64,000 nt of DNA from Archangium lipolyticum (GTDB taxonomy: Bacteria; Myxococcota; Myxococcia; Myxococcales; Myxococcaceae): contig NZ_JANKBZ010000012.1 of the NCBI RefSeq assembly GCF_024623785.1, positions 268,592 through 332,591 on the forward strand, written 5' to 3'. The position numbers and the translations under genes were made by a program. Numbering within the stretch: position 1 is the first letter of the stretch; the number at the start of each line of letters is the position of its first letter. The notes under the pieces are model-generated. The model saw nothing but the letters and a program-made list of their open reading frames with translations, did not search any database and was not told the origin of the DNA. This document shows, piece after piece, positions 30,258 through 38,363 of the stretch.

Positions 30258-31589
30258 TCATGTCGTGGGCGGCCGTCCTCGAGCGTCCATGAAGCGCTCG
30301 ATGACCTGCGCCGCCCCCGTCTTCTCCTCGGCCTCGAGGAAGCGCACGCGCATGGCCTCCGTGGCCGCTTTGTAGCCCGGCGTCCCCAGCACCGTGTCCA
30401 CCAGATGGGCGAGCCGTGAGGGCGTCACGCGTCGCGGCTCCAGGCGCACACCGAGCCCGTGGTGGACGACCCGCGAGGAGATGCCGGGCTGATCATGCTG
30501 GAGCGGCAACACCACCATGGGCACCCCCGCGTGGATGCACTCCTTGACGCTGTTGAAGCCGCCATGGGTGACCATCACCGAAGCGCGGCGCAGCAGGCGG
30601 AGTTGGGGGGCGTGAGGCACGGCGATCACGTTGGCGGGCAGCGGGCCGAGCTCCTCCGGAGTGAGCGCGCCGCCCAACGAGAGCACCAGTTGCCAGCCGG
30701 GGCGCTGGGCGGCGGCGGCCACGGCGGCGCGCAGCAGGGGGGCCGCCTTCCTCGTCGTGCTGGCGAGGGTCCCCAGGGAGAAGAAGACGAGCGGCCGGGA
30801 GGCCTCGAGCCGCTCCCAGGGGAAGTCCGGCTCCTGGCGCTCGTAGTCGATGCAGGGCTCCACGTACAGGTACTCACCGCGGGTGCGGGGGACGGCCAGC
30901 TCGGCGAATTCCTGGGGGCAGAGCACCAACTCTGGCAGCCGCGCGCAGATGTTCTCTCCGCTGAAGTCCAGCGCCTCGAGCGGGTAGCCGTGCTTGCGGG
31001 CCAGCGTGTGGAGGTAGCGGACCTTGGGCACTTCCAGCCACCGCTCCAGGGGCGTGAACCCGCCGACGCGCAGCCAGGTGAGCGCGATGCGGGCCCGGCT
31101 CACGGCTCCGCCATCCGGGAGAAGCGGCGAGGAGAGCGGCGGCAATCCCGGCTCACGCCGAAGGGGCAGCGTGGTGTTCAGCAGCAGTGTCGGGATGTGA
31201 TGACCCCAGGCCACCAGCGGGGGCTCCTGCATCAGCACGTCGCAGATGAGCAGATCGGCGCGTGCCCGCGCGAAGGGCCGGTCGAACTCGCCCTCCAGGA
31301 TGCATTTCTGGGCCGCTTCGTACCGGCGGTCCAGCGAGTGCTCTTCCCGCCGGCGCCCCCACCCCCTCAGCCGGGAAAGCCGTGCGCGCATCTCGTCGCG
31401 GAACCCCACCGGAAAGAGCTCCTCGAAGATGGGGGCGAATTCGAACCCTTCGCGACGGACGAGCTCTCCAATATCCGGGATGCCGCAGTAGAGGACGCGA
31501 TGCCCCCGGACCTGCAGGGTGCGGGCGATTCTCAGACTCGGGTTGATGTGCCCGCGTTCGGGTCTGACGGTGAAGAGGATGGTGGCCAT
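30258..31589 (-). CDS. UGT/MGT-type glycosyltransferase (GT1)
   Basis: 443 residues, complete. GT-B fold: the N-terminal acceptor half starts TILFTVRPERGHINPSLRI, typical of macrolide and flavonoid glycosyltransferases; the C-terminal donor half has LVFFSLGTLA, the signature VTHGGFNSVKECIHAGVPM and the QHDQ acidic/Gln pair that contacts the sugar. It should transfer a sugar from a nucleotide donor to a small hydrophobic acceptor such as a polyketide, carotenoid or sterol; the acceptor is not predictable. It is divergent from another glycosyltransferase gene with 106 bases between them, so the two may be coregulated. Confidence 0.9.
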   Translation of the reverse strand: MATILFTVRPERGHINPSLRIARTLQVRGHRVLYCGIPDIGELVRREGFEFAPIFEELFPVGFRDEMRARLSRLRGWGRRREEHSLDRRYEAAQKCILEGEFDRPFARARADLLICDVLMQEPPLVAWGHHIPTLLLNTTLPLRREPGLPPLSSPLLPDGGAVSRARIALTWLRVGGFTPLERWLEVPKVRYLHTLARKHGYPLEALDFSGENICARLPELVLCPQEFAELAVPRTRGEYLYVEPCIDYERQEPDFPWERLEASRPLVFFSLGTLASTTRKAAPLLRAAVAAAAQRPGWQLVLSLGGALTPEELGPLPANVIAVPHAPQLRLLRRASVMVTHGGFNSVKECIHAGVPMVVLPLQHDQPGISSRVVHHGLGVRLEPRRVTPSRLAHLVDTVLGTPGYKAATEAMRVRFLEAEEKTGAAQVIERFMDARGRPPTT

Positions 31590-31695
31590 GGGACGCGGGC
31601 CGCGCGGAGGAGGTCACCCTGGCGAGTCTGTTCTTTTCCCGGGGCCAACTGTGTCACTCTAGGAGTCAGGACGCCGTACCGCAAATGAGTTCTCC

Positions 31696-33117
31696 ATGCC
31701 CGCACATGCCCAGCTTTTCTTCGAGGCGGAACCCTATGCAGGGGCCTCCGGTGCCATCAACGCGTGCCTGGCCGAGGCGCTGTCCTCCTTCGGTTATGAG
31801 CTCTCCGCGCAATACCGCTCCCGCCTGGGACGCAACGACGAAGACACTCCGCTGGCCACCGCGGAGCGCTTGAACCGGCTGCTGGTGGAGCCCACCGCGG
31901 ATCTCGCCATCTTCTGTGACCAGGGCCTCTCCATCCGTCGGCCGAGCCGGCAGCTCGCGCGCAAGACGCTCGTGCTCTTCCATGGCCTCCATGGCTCACC
32001 GTCCACCTGGTTGGCCAACCCGGAGATCGACGGCTACTGCGCGCTGTCCCCGTACATCCGCGACGTGCTCCGCTCGCTGCTGACGCTGCCAGACTGGAGC
32101 CAGCGCCGGTGCATGGATCCGGGGGCCTTCCACCGGGTGGACTACCTCGTTCCACCGCTGCCCTGTGTGGAATGTCCCGACGGCCATCCGCTCATCGGGG
32201 GAGAGGATCTGCCGGCCCACGTGCTGCGGGCGATGGAGGCGGGAGATGTGATTGGCCACGCCATCCAGCGGGGGAAGGCGGACTGGGAAGCCGTCTTCCA
32301 CATCATCCTCCAACTGCAAATGCTGGCGCGCGAGTCAGGAGATCGCCGACCTTGGCGCCTGGTGATTCACGAGCAGGACTTCGCCCACCTCGAGTACTCG
32401 TTCCTGCGGGGCTTCCCCATGGACGTGTCGGCCGCGAAGGCCGCGCTCGATGCGCTGGAGCTGCGGCTCGAGGACGTGCTGCTGCCCGTGCCGCAGCTCA
32501 AGCAGCGGGAGCTCTTCAAGCTGTTCCGGGCCGCGCGCTTTGGCCTCTCCTACAACGTGGTGCCGGAGCCCTTCGGGTTCTACGTGCTCGAGTCTGTATT
32601 CAATGGCTGCCCGGTCTACACCAATGGGGTGGGCAACAACCGCCGCAACCTGCCACCGGGTCACGGAATCTTCGTCCAGGAGAGCGCCGAGATGTTGTCC
32701 GACGCGGCGGCTGGCTACGCGCCAGTGGCTCGCCGCATCTTCGAGGATGTTCAACGGCCCGTGAGGGTGAAGGAGGCCTGCCAGCAAGGGCGGGAGTACA
32801 TCCTCCGGACGTTCCGCCGGGAGGCCTTCGCCGAAAGCCTTCGTCAGACGCTGAAGCGGGTGGAGTCAGCGCCGCCGCCGCCCCCGGCCTGGGAGTCCCT
32901 GCGCTTCCAGATGGGGCCGCTGGTGCGCGGATTGGACAAGGAGACAGGGCAGGTGCTCTCGGATTTCGCCCACACGAAGCTGGGCGCTTCCGAGCTCGGG
33001 TTGGTGACGCAGGTGGTCGGCCGCGTGGTAGGCGAGGTGGAGCCGGGGCTGCGGGGCCAGGAGGACACGCTTCAGGCCCTGTTCTCCCGAGGCATCCTGA
33101 CGTTGCATGACGTCTAG
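31696..33117 (+). CDS. GT-B glycosyltransferase-like protein with C-terminal extension
   Basis: 473 residues. No signal peptide or membrane helix. The C-terminal half of the core has a GT4-like pocket, NVVPEPFGFYVLESVFNG (E-x7-E type) followed by a glycine/asparagine turn, GNNRRNLPPGHGIFV. The N-terminal half starts FFEAEPYAGASGAINACLAE, which fits an acceptor-side GT-B beginning. After a Pro-rich linker near residue 395, about 75 residues (QVLSDFAHTKLGASELGLV) form a helical extension that I cannot assign. Donor and acceptor are unknown. Codon use is like the neighbours. The ribosome site before the ATG at 31696 is weak; an ATG at 31685 is out of frame. Confidence 0.7.
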   Translation: MPAHAQLFFEAEPYAGASGAINACLAEALSSFGYELSAQYRSRLGRNDEDTPLATAERLNRLLVEPTADLAIFCDQGLSIRRPSRQLARKTLVLFHGLHGSPSTWLANPEIDGYCALSPYIRDVLRSLLTLPDWSQRRCMDPGAFHRVDYLVPPLPCVECPDGHPLIGGEDLPAHVLRAMEAGDVIGHAIQRGKADWEAVFHIILQLQMLARESGDRRPWRLVIHEQDFAHLEYSFLRGFPMDVSAAKAALDALELRLEDVLLPVPQLKQRELFKLFRAARFGLSYNVVPEPFGFYVLESVFNGCPVYTNGVGNNRRNLPPGHGIFVQESAEMLSDAAAGYAPVARRIFEDVQRPVRVKEACQQGREYILRTFRREAFAESLRQTLKRVESAPPPPPAWESLRFQMGPLVRGLDKETGQVLSDFAHTKLGASELGLVTQVVGRVVGEVEPGLRGQEDTLQALFSRGILTLHDV

Positions 33118-33887
33118 CGCTGGCCCCGGGTGCGTGCCTGGATGAACACCTCGAGCCCATCCAGGACGCGCTGCAAACCGAACTCGAAGGCGTGTGCGGG
33201 GTGGGTCGCGGCCCCGTACTCCGCCCCCGCCGCCGACCCCACCCGGGCCGCGGTGGGGTAGCGCTGGGGATCCAGGACCTTCTCCAACAGCGGAGCGTGC
33301 GCCGCCCACCACTGCTCGTCGCTCATGCCGGTGTGCCGCTCGGCCTGCGCGGCCTCCACCGAGCGGCGCGCCGCCCCCTCGACGTGCCCCGCCACCAGGC
33401 TCACCACCGAGTCCATCTCCACGTCGGTGAGGCCAATCCCGTCCACCGCGCGCAGCTCGTGGTCATACCGGGCGATGAGGTTCGGCCCCATCACCGGCCG
33501 GCTCTTCGCGATGTGCAGCATCCACGGATGCCGGTGGTAGAGCGCCCAGTTCTCCCGGGCGATCCGCTCCAGCCGCGCCCGCCAGCCCCCGGACACGTCC
33601 TCGCTCCGGGGTAGCTCGCCGTAGGCCCGGTCCAGCATGACGTCGATCAGCTCCGCCTTGCTCGGCACGTAGGTGTACAGCGACATGGGAGCCACCTTCA
33701 GCGCGTCCGCCACCCGCCGCATGGACAGCGCCCCCAGCCCCTCCGCGTCCGCCAGCGCGATCGCCTCCTGGACGATCCGTTCCACCGTCAACCGGGGCTT
33801 GGGCCCCCGCTTCCCACGCTCCTGGAGCCCCCACAGCAACTCGATGCTCCGCTGGGGGTCCCCACTGCCGCTGTACTCGGTCGTCAC
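33114..33887 (-). CDS. TetR-family repressor (module 1)
   Basis: 257 residues from the GTG at 33887; an upstream in-frame GTG at 33923 lies inside an operator and is unlikely. The helix-turn-helix is at about 35-75 (IVQEAIALADAEGLGALSM, RVADALKVAPMSLYTYVPS), the typical TetR DNA-binding segment. The rest is the helical ligand-binding half of the TetR_C_1 type (VMDSVVSLVAG-like helix, HPAHAFEFGLQRVLDGLEV). The 3' end overlaps the convergent glycosyltransferase gene by 4 bases. It is divergent from an epoxide-hydrolase-like gene, with two palindromic operators between them, so it most likely represses that gene and itself. Confidence 0.88.
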   Translation of the reverse strand: MTTEYSGSGDPQRSIELLWGLQERGKRGPKPRLTVERIVQEAIALADAEGLGALSMRRVADALKVAPMSLYTYVPSKAELIDVMLDRAYGELPRSEDVSGGWRARLERIARENWALYHRHPWMLHIAKSRPVMGPNLIARYDHELRAVDGIGLTDVEMDSVVSLVAGHVEGAARRSVEAAQAERHTGMSDEQWWAAHAPLLEKVLDPQRYPTAARVGSAAGAEYGAATHPAHAFEFGLQRVLDGLEVFIQARTRGQR

Positions 33888-33915
33888 CCCGTCATTCTTC
33901 CCACAAGCGGAAATA

Positions 33916-33930
33916 CTGTACACCGTACGG
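33916..33930. promoter_or_regulatory. TetR module 1 operator A
   Basis: CTGTACACCGTACGG, an imperfect 7-1-7 palindrome closely related to operator B. It lies 28 bases upstream of the regulator's GTG. Confidence 0.7.
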
Positions 33931-33948
33931 CATTATGAGATAGAGAGT

Positions 33949-33963
33949 CCGTACACTGTACGG
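33949..33963. promoter_or_regulatory. TetR module 1 operator B
   Basis: CCGTACACTGTACGG is a perfect 7-1-7 palindrome. Its centre is 33 bases from that of operator A, about three helical turns, so both face the same side of the DNA. It lies 14 bases upstream of the epoxide-hydrolase-like gene. Confidence 0.8.
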
Positions 33964-33977
33964 AGTGGAGGAGCCGC

Positions 33978-35162
33978 ATGCGTTCGACCCTGGAAGAGAG
34001 CCGTGAGATCCGCCCCTTTCGCATCGACATTCCCCAAGCGGAGCTGGACGAGCTGCGCGAGCGGCTGGGCCGCACCCGCTGGCCGGACGAACTGCCCGGG
34101 GCCGGTTGGCGCCATGGCGCGTCCCTGGGCTACCTGAAGGAGCTGGCCGCGTACTGGCGCACCACCTACGACTGGCGAGCCCACGAGGCCACACTCAACA
34201 GTCACCCTCAGTTCATCACCCGCATCGAGGGGCAGGACATCCACTTCCTGCACGTGCGCTCGCCCGAGCCCCACGCGCTGCCGCTGATCCTCACCCACGG
34301 CTGGCCCAGCTCGATCGTGGAGTACCTCGACGTCATCGGCCCGCTCACGAACCCCCGTGCCCACGGTGGAGACCCCGCCGACGCCTTCCACCTGGTCATC
34401 CCCTCGCTTCCGGGCTACGGGTTCTCCGGACCCACGCACGAGGCGGGCTGGGGCTCGCGTCGCATCGCCCGGGCCTGGGCCGAGCTGATGCAGCGGCTCG
34501 GCTACACACGCTACGGCGCCCAGGGCGGCGACTGGGGCACGTGGATCTCCCGCGAGCTCGGCCTGCTCGTGCCCGACCGGGTCGTGGGCGTGCACACCAA
34601 TGGACTCATCACCTTCCCGGTGGGAGCGCCCGGCGAGATGGAGGGTCTGAGCGACGCCGATCAGGCCCGCCTAGCCTTCGCGGACCACTACCAACGTGAG
34701 TTGTATGGCTACAAGAAGATCCAATCCACGAGGCCCCAGACCCTGGCCTACGGTCTGACGGACTCCCCCGTGGGCCAGCTGGCATGGATCATCGGGGTGT
34801 TCAAGGAATGGACCGACTGCACCCACTCACCCGAGGACGCCATCAGCCGGGACCGCCTGCTCACCAACGTCATGGTGTATTGGCTCACCCAGACGGCCCC
34901 CTCCTCGTCCCGTTCCTTCGTCGAGACCCCGGACACCCCCGAGGATGCGGATCTCGCGGAGGACGTGAAGCCGACGCCGGTGCCCACCGGCGTGGCGCTC
35001 TTCCCCCGTGACGTCTTGCGGCCCATCCGCCGCTTCGCGGACCGCGACCATACGAACATCATTCATTGGAAGGAGTTCGACCGCGGCGGCACCTTCGCCG
35101 CCCTGGAGGAGCCCGACCTCTTCATCGGCGACGTGCGGGAGTTCTTCCGTCGCGTGCGCTGA
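33978..35162 (+). CDS. epoxide-hydrolase-like protein, catalytic His replaced
   Basis: 394 residues, full length for the microsomal-type epoxide hydrolase family. It has the N-terminal EHN domain ([20 protein letters not shown]) and an alpha/beta-hydrolase core: oxyanion motif [15 protein letters not shown], nucleophile Asp185 in GGDWGT and a probable acid Asp345 in FPRD. The position where the family has the catalytic His (GGHFAALEEP) reads [11 protein letters not shown], so Thr372 replaces it; the codon is ACC. Hydrolysis through the covalent ester should then be impaired. A GGAG lies just before the ATG. The gene is divergent from its probable TetR repressor. Confidence 0.88.
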   Translation: MRSTLEESREIRPFRIDIPQAELDELRERLGRTRWPDELPGAGWRHGASLGYLKELAAYWRTTYDWRAHEATLNSHPQFITRIEGQDIHFLHVRSPEPHALPLILTHGWPSSIVEYLDVIGPLTNPRAHGGDPADAFHLVIPSLPGYGFSGPTHEAGWGSRRIARAWAELMQRLGYTRYGAQGGDWGTWISRELGLLVPDRVVGVHTNGLITFPVGAPGEMEGLSDADQARLAFADHYQRELYGYKKIQSTRPQTLAYGLTDSPVGQLAWIIGVFKEWTDCTHSPEDAISRDRLLTNVMVYWLTQTAPSSSRSFVETPDTPEDADLAEDVKPTPVPTGVALFPRDVLRPIRRFADRDHTNIIHWKEFDRGGTFAALEEPDLFIGDVREFFRRVR

Positions 35163-35262
35163 CTCGTGACACGGCTCACGACAGCCTCATGACCGTGCAA
35201 CGCATCTCCTCCCCTCGACTTCGCGGATGGACGGTATGCCACGACGCCCCTATGTTGGGTGC

Positions 35263-35856
35263 ATGGCAAGAATAGAGCTCAACAAGTTGGAGCTGGCGCA
35301 TCTCCTCGCCGCGCTGAAAATGTACGAGGAGCGGTGTGAGGCCGGGGACGGCGACGCCACGGACAAAGTGCATGTCATACAGCCGCTCAGGAATCACCTA
35401 CAGACAATCCATGACGAGGGCACTCCCGAGGAGCTCATCTCGGCCCCCCTCACGCGGCATCTGCACGTGATCGCGAAGCAGATGATCGACGACATGGATG
35501 AAGCCAACCGTCTCTACGAATCAGGGCAGGAGGAGGGAAATGACTGGGTCGATCCCAATGATTACTTCATCTGGCAGGGATTCATTCTCAGCGTTCTCGA
35601 AGAGAACCTGGACAGCGGATTCCAACGGGACGAGATGCTCGACAAGGGATACGGATTCCTCATGGGCTGCATCCCCGCCTACCTGAAGCAGGAGCAAGAG
35701 CTCGAGACGTCTCTCCGCGGAGGGCTCATGCGGTTGTACGTCCATTGGACGCTGGAATGGGTAATGAACCATGCCAGTTTTCTGAGCGATGCCAACTGGC
35801 CGGCCAATCTTCCATCCGTGCAGCAGCACCTCCGGCGAGTTCTGGAGCTGGCCTGA
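35263..35856 (+). CDS. hypothetical helical protein
   Basis: 197 residues from the ATG at 35263; an ATG at 35227 would add 12 residues. It is acidic and mostly helical (ELNKLELAHLLAALKMYEER, VDPNDYFIWQGFILSVLEEN), with no signal peptide, membrane helix or known motif. The middle has a Trp/Tyr-rich part (IWQGFILSVLEEN, YVHWTLEWVMNHASFL). Its third-position GC looks lower than that of neighbours, which hints at recent arrival. It stands alone between the two TetR modules. I do not recognise a family. Confidence 0.7.
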   Translation: MARIELNKLELAHLLAALKMYEERCEAGDGDATDKVHVIQPLRNHLQTIHDEGTPEELISAPLTRHLHVIAKQMIDDMDEANRLYESGQEEGNDWVDPNDYFIWQGFILSVLEENLDSGFQRDEMLDKGYGFLMGCIPAYLKQEQELETSLRGGLMRLYVHWTLEWVMNHASFLSDANWPANLPSVQQHLRRVLELA

Positions 35857-35886
35857 GGTGGCGACACCCAACCCGGGTTGCTGAAG

Positions 35887-36546
35887 TCAGGCTTTCGTCC
35901 TCAACCTCTCCAGTCCGTCGAGGATCAGCTCCAGCCCGAACTCGAACTGCTGCACACCATTGTGGGCGCCGTCGGCCACCAGCGCGGTGAGCTCCCGCAT
36001 GTAGGGATACTGCTCGGCGGGAAGCATGGGGAGGAAACCCCGCGCCGCACTCTCATACTCCGCGCGCTCCAGGGGGAAGTTCAGCTCCTGGAGCGTGAAG
36101 CCGTAGATGTGGCTGTCGATCGCGTTCCAGGCGCGATCGGCGAGCTGATACGAGAAGCCGGCTTCGCGCAGGCAGCCGAGCGTGGCGTTCACATAGCGCA
36201 ACATCGCCGGCCCGATGTTGAGACGGGAGACGATCAGCATCGAGGCCCAGGGGTGGCGCAGCAACACCTCATGGGCGGAGTGGGCGCGCTTTCGTATCTC
36301 CGTCTTCCAATCGCCGCCAATCGCGGGCAGCTCGATCTGGGCCACCACCAGGTCGGAGATACCGTCGAGCACGTCGTCCTTGTTGGCGACATGGTTGTAG
36401 AGCGACATCGCCTCCACCCCCAGCTCCTGGGCGAGCTTGCGCATCGACACCGCCTCGAGGCCCCCCTTGTCGGCGAGGCGGATGGCGGTTTGCAGGACCC
36501 GCTCCCGGGTCAAGGGCGTTCGTGCTCTGGCGGGTCGACTTGACAC
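35887..36546 (-). CDS. TetR-family repressor (module 2)
   Basis: 219 residues starting with a GTG at 36546. The N-terminal helix-turn-helix is standard (RVLQTAIRLADKGGLEAVSM, LAQELGVEAMSLYNHVANKD), and the C-terminal half is a TetR_C_1-like ligand domain (ERAWNAIDSHIYGF-like, VQQFEFGLELILDGLERL) resembling module 1's regulator, so the two are probably distant paralogs. An operator ends 3 bases before the GTG, leaving no ribosome site; the message may be leaderless. It is divergent from the oxidoreductase gene and should repress it. Confidence 0.9.
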   Translation of the reverse strand: MSSRPARARTPLTRERVLQTAIRLADKGGLEAVSMRKLAQELGVEAMSLYNHVANKDDVLDGISDLVVAQIELPAIGGDWKTEIRKRAHSAHEVLLRHPWASMLIVSRLNIGPAMLRYVNATLGCLREAGFSYQLADRAWNAIDSHIYGFTLQELNFPLERAEYESAARGFLPMLPAEQYPYMRELTALVADGAHNGVQQFEFGLELILDGLERLRTKA

Positions 36547-36548
36547 GG

Positions 36549-36561
36549 CTTACACCGTAAG
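36549..36561. promoter_or_regulatory. TetR module 2 operator A
   Basis: CTTACACCGTAAG, a 5-3-5 palindrome next to the regulator's start codon; repeated exactly at 36583. Confidence 0.75.
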
Positions 36562-36582
36562 CATAGCTTTGGAGCGAGTCAA

Positions 36583-36595
36583 CTTACACCGTAAG
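36583..36595. promoter_or_regulatory. TetR module 2 operator B
   Basis: Second exact copy of CTTACACCGTAAG; here it extends to a 6-3-6 palindrome. Centres are 34 bases apart. It ends 13 bases before the oxidoreductase start and includes part of the probable -10 region. Confidence 0.75.
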
Positions 36596-36608
36596 TCAGG
36601 AGAACCCG

Positions 36609-37589
36609 ATGGAGACCATGAACGCGATCGTCCAACCCGCCTACGGCTCGACCGCGGTGCTCCGGTTCGAGCAGGTGGAGCGGCCGGCACTGGGAGATGG
36701 CGAGGTGCTGGTCCGGGTGCATGCGGCCTCGGTGAACAAGGGCGACGTGCACCTGCTCACCGGCACGCCGTACCTGGTGCGCCTGGCGTTCGGCCTGCGC
36801 CGGCCCAAGTACCGCATCGCGGGACAGGACATGGCCGGGACGGTGGAGGCGGTGGGCCCCAACGTCACCGCGTTCAAACCCGGAGACGAGGTCTACGGCC
36901 AGATGCCGGGGGGCGCCTTCGCCGAGTACGTGTGCGCGCCCGCGGACATGCTCGCGCCCAAGCCGGCCAACCTGACGTTCGAGCAGGCGGCGGCGGTGCC
37001 CATTTCGGGAATGACCGCGCTGCAGGGGCTGCGCGACGCCGGGCAGCTCAAACCGGGACAGAAGGTCCTGATCAACGGCGCCTCGGGAGGCGTGGGCACC
37101 TTCGCGGTGCAGATCGCCAAGGCATTGGGCGCGGAGGTGACCGCGGTCTGCAGCACGCGCCACGTCGACAAGGTCCGCTCGCTCGGAGCCGACCGGGTGA
37201 TCGACTACACCCGCGAAGACTTCGCGCGGGGCCCGGAGCGCTACGACGTGATGCTCGATCTGGTGGGCAACCGTTCCCTCGCCGACTGCCGGGCGGTGCT
37301 CCAGCCAGGGGGCGTGTTCGTCTCCTCCGCCGGCTCGCCGGGCGGAAACTGGATCGGACCCATCGTCTGGATGCTCAAGGTGATGCTGGCGGGAATGTCC
37401 GGCAGCCAGAAGGTGACCATGCTGATGAGCAAGCCGCGGCGGGAAGATCTGCTCTTCCTCCGGTCGCTGATCGAAGCCGGAAAGGTGACTCCAGTGATCG
37501 AGCGGCAGTACGCCCTGCGCGAGACGGCCACGGCAATGGGTCACGTGGCCGACGGGCACGCCCAGGGAAAGACGGTGATCTCCGTCTGA
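36609..37589 (+). CDS. zinc-independent quinone-oxidoreductase-like MDR enzyme
   Basis: 326 residues. Medium-chain dehydrogenase/reductase fold without zinc ligands: the N-terminal GroES-like half has RVHAASVNKGDVHLLTG and GQDMAGTVEAVG; the Rossmann half has the NADPH motif LINGASGGVGTFAVQIAKALGA (given as its core, GASGGVGTFAVQ) and LGADRVIDY. Such enzymes reduce quinones or enals with NADPH and often protect against electrophiles. AGGAG precedes the ATG by about 8 bases. Regulation by the divergent TetR protein is suggested by the two operators in the gap. Confidence 0.9.
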   Translation: METMNAIVQPAYGSTAVLRFEQVERPALGDGEVLVRVHAASVNKGDVHLLTGTPYLVRLAFGLRRPKYRIAGQDMAGTVEAVGPNVTAFKPGDEVYGQMPGGAFAEYVCAPADMLAPKPANLTFEQAAAVPISGMTALQGLRDAGQLKPGQKVLINGASGGVGTFAVQIAKALGAEVTAVCSTRHVDKVRSLGADRVIDYTREDFARGPERYDVMLDLVGNRSLADCRAVLQPGGVFVSSAGSPGGNWIGPIVWMLKVMLAGMSGSQKVTMLMSKPRREDLLFLRSLIEAGKVTPVIERQYALRETATAMGHVADGHAQGKTVISV

Positions 37590-37598
37590 ACGCTGGCG

Positions 37599-38363
37599 CT
37601 ACCGTTCCGCACCCTGGACGATGTGGATACCGAGCTCGACGAAGGGCCGGAGCAGCTCCTCGGGGACGCCCGGCTCGGTCGCCAGATGCGTCAGCCCGGT
37701 GGCCGGCCCGATGGCGAAGGGCGCCGCGGTGCCGAGCTTCTCGCGAGAGGCCAGGCCGACGATGCGATCCGCGCAGCCGAGCAGCACGCGGCGGACCTCC
37801 ACTTCCTCGTAGTAGGGCCCGCTGATGCCACTGGTGGCATTGAGACTCCAGATGCCCAGGAAGCATACGTCGGCGGTGATGCGCCGGTAGGTCTCGATGA
37901 CGTTGGCTCCGACCGCCACCATGGCCCGCCGGTCCAACGTGCCCCCCACCAGGACGACCTCGATGCCCGGGAAGCGGGCCAGCGCCGTGGCCACCGCCGG
38001 ACAGTGGGTGATGAACGTCCCGGTGTGATCCGGCGGAATGGCATCCACCAGGTGCAAGGCCGTCGTCCCGCCGTCGAGGATGACGACCTGTCCTGGCGCG
38101 AGCAGCGTCGCGGCGGCGCGCGCCGTGGCGATCTTCCCCGGCACGCCCTGCTGCTGTCGCTCCTCGTACGTGGGCGCCACTGGAGAGCGCGCGACCGCCC
38201 CACCATGGACCCGGCGCAGAAGATGGGCCTCGGCGAGCTCGTCCAGATCCCTGCGGATGGTGAAACCCGACACCCCGAGCAGCTCGCTCAGCTCCCCGGC
38301 GACGACACGTCCCTCGGAGCCCAGAATCTCGAGGATCCGGCGATGGCGCTCCTCCTTCAGCAT
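37599..38363 (-). CDS. DeoR/GlpR-family transcriptional regulator
   Basis: 254 residues from the ATG at 38363, giving the standard start MLKEERHRRILEILGSEGRV; the frame extends 12 codons upstream but into the preceding gene. The DeoR helix-turn-helix is at about 20-55 (LSELLGVSGFTIRRDLDEL), followed by the family's linker RRVHGGAVA and a phosphosugar-isomerase-like sensor domain (VILDGGTTALHLV, VVLVGGTLDRRAMVAVG, VCFLGIWSLNA, GLASREKLGT). Family members sense phosphorylated sugars or nucleoside derivatives. It overlaps the end of the Nudix-fusion gene by 7 bases and is thus in its operon, so it likely senses a related metabolite. Confidence 0.9.
   Translation of the reverse strand: MLKEERHRRILEILGSEGRVVAGELSELLGVSGFTIRRDLDELAEAHLLRRVHGGAVARSPVAPTYEERQQQGVPGKIATARAAATLLAPGQVVILDGGTTALHLVDAIPPDHTGTFITHCPAVATALARFPGIEVVLVGGTLDRRAMVAVGANVIETYRRITADVCFLGIWSLNATSGISGPYYEEVEVRRVLLGCADRIVGLASREKLGTAAPFAIGPATGLTHLATEPGVPEELLRPFVELGIHIVQGAER

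Noticed and set aside
29332..33117. PAP2 phosphatase plus two glycosyltransferases as a secondary-metabolite cluster
   Set aside because: No polyketide or peptide synthetase, tailoring or export gene is next to them, and the genes are on alternating strands. Evidence is too thin to call a cluster.
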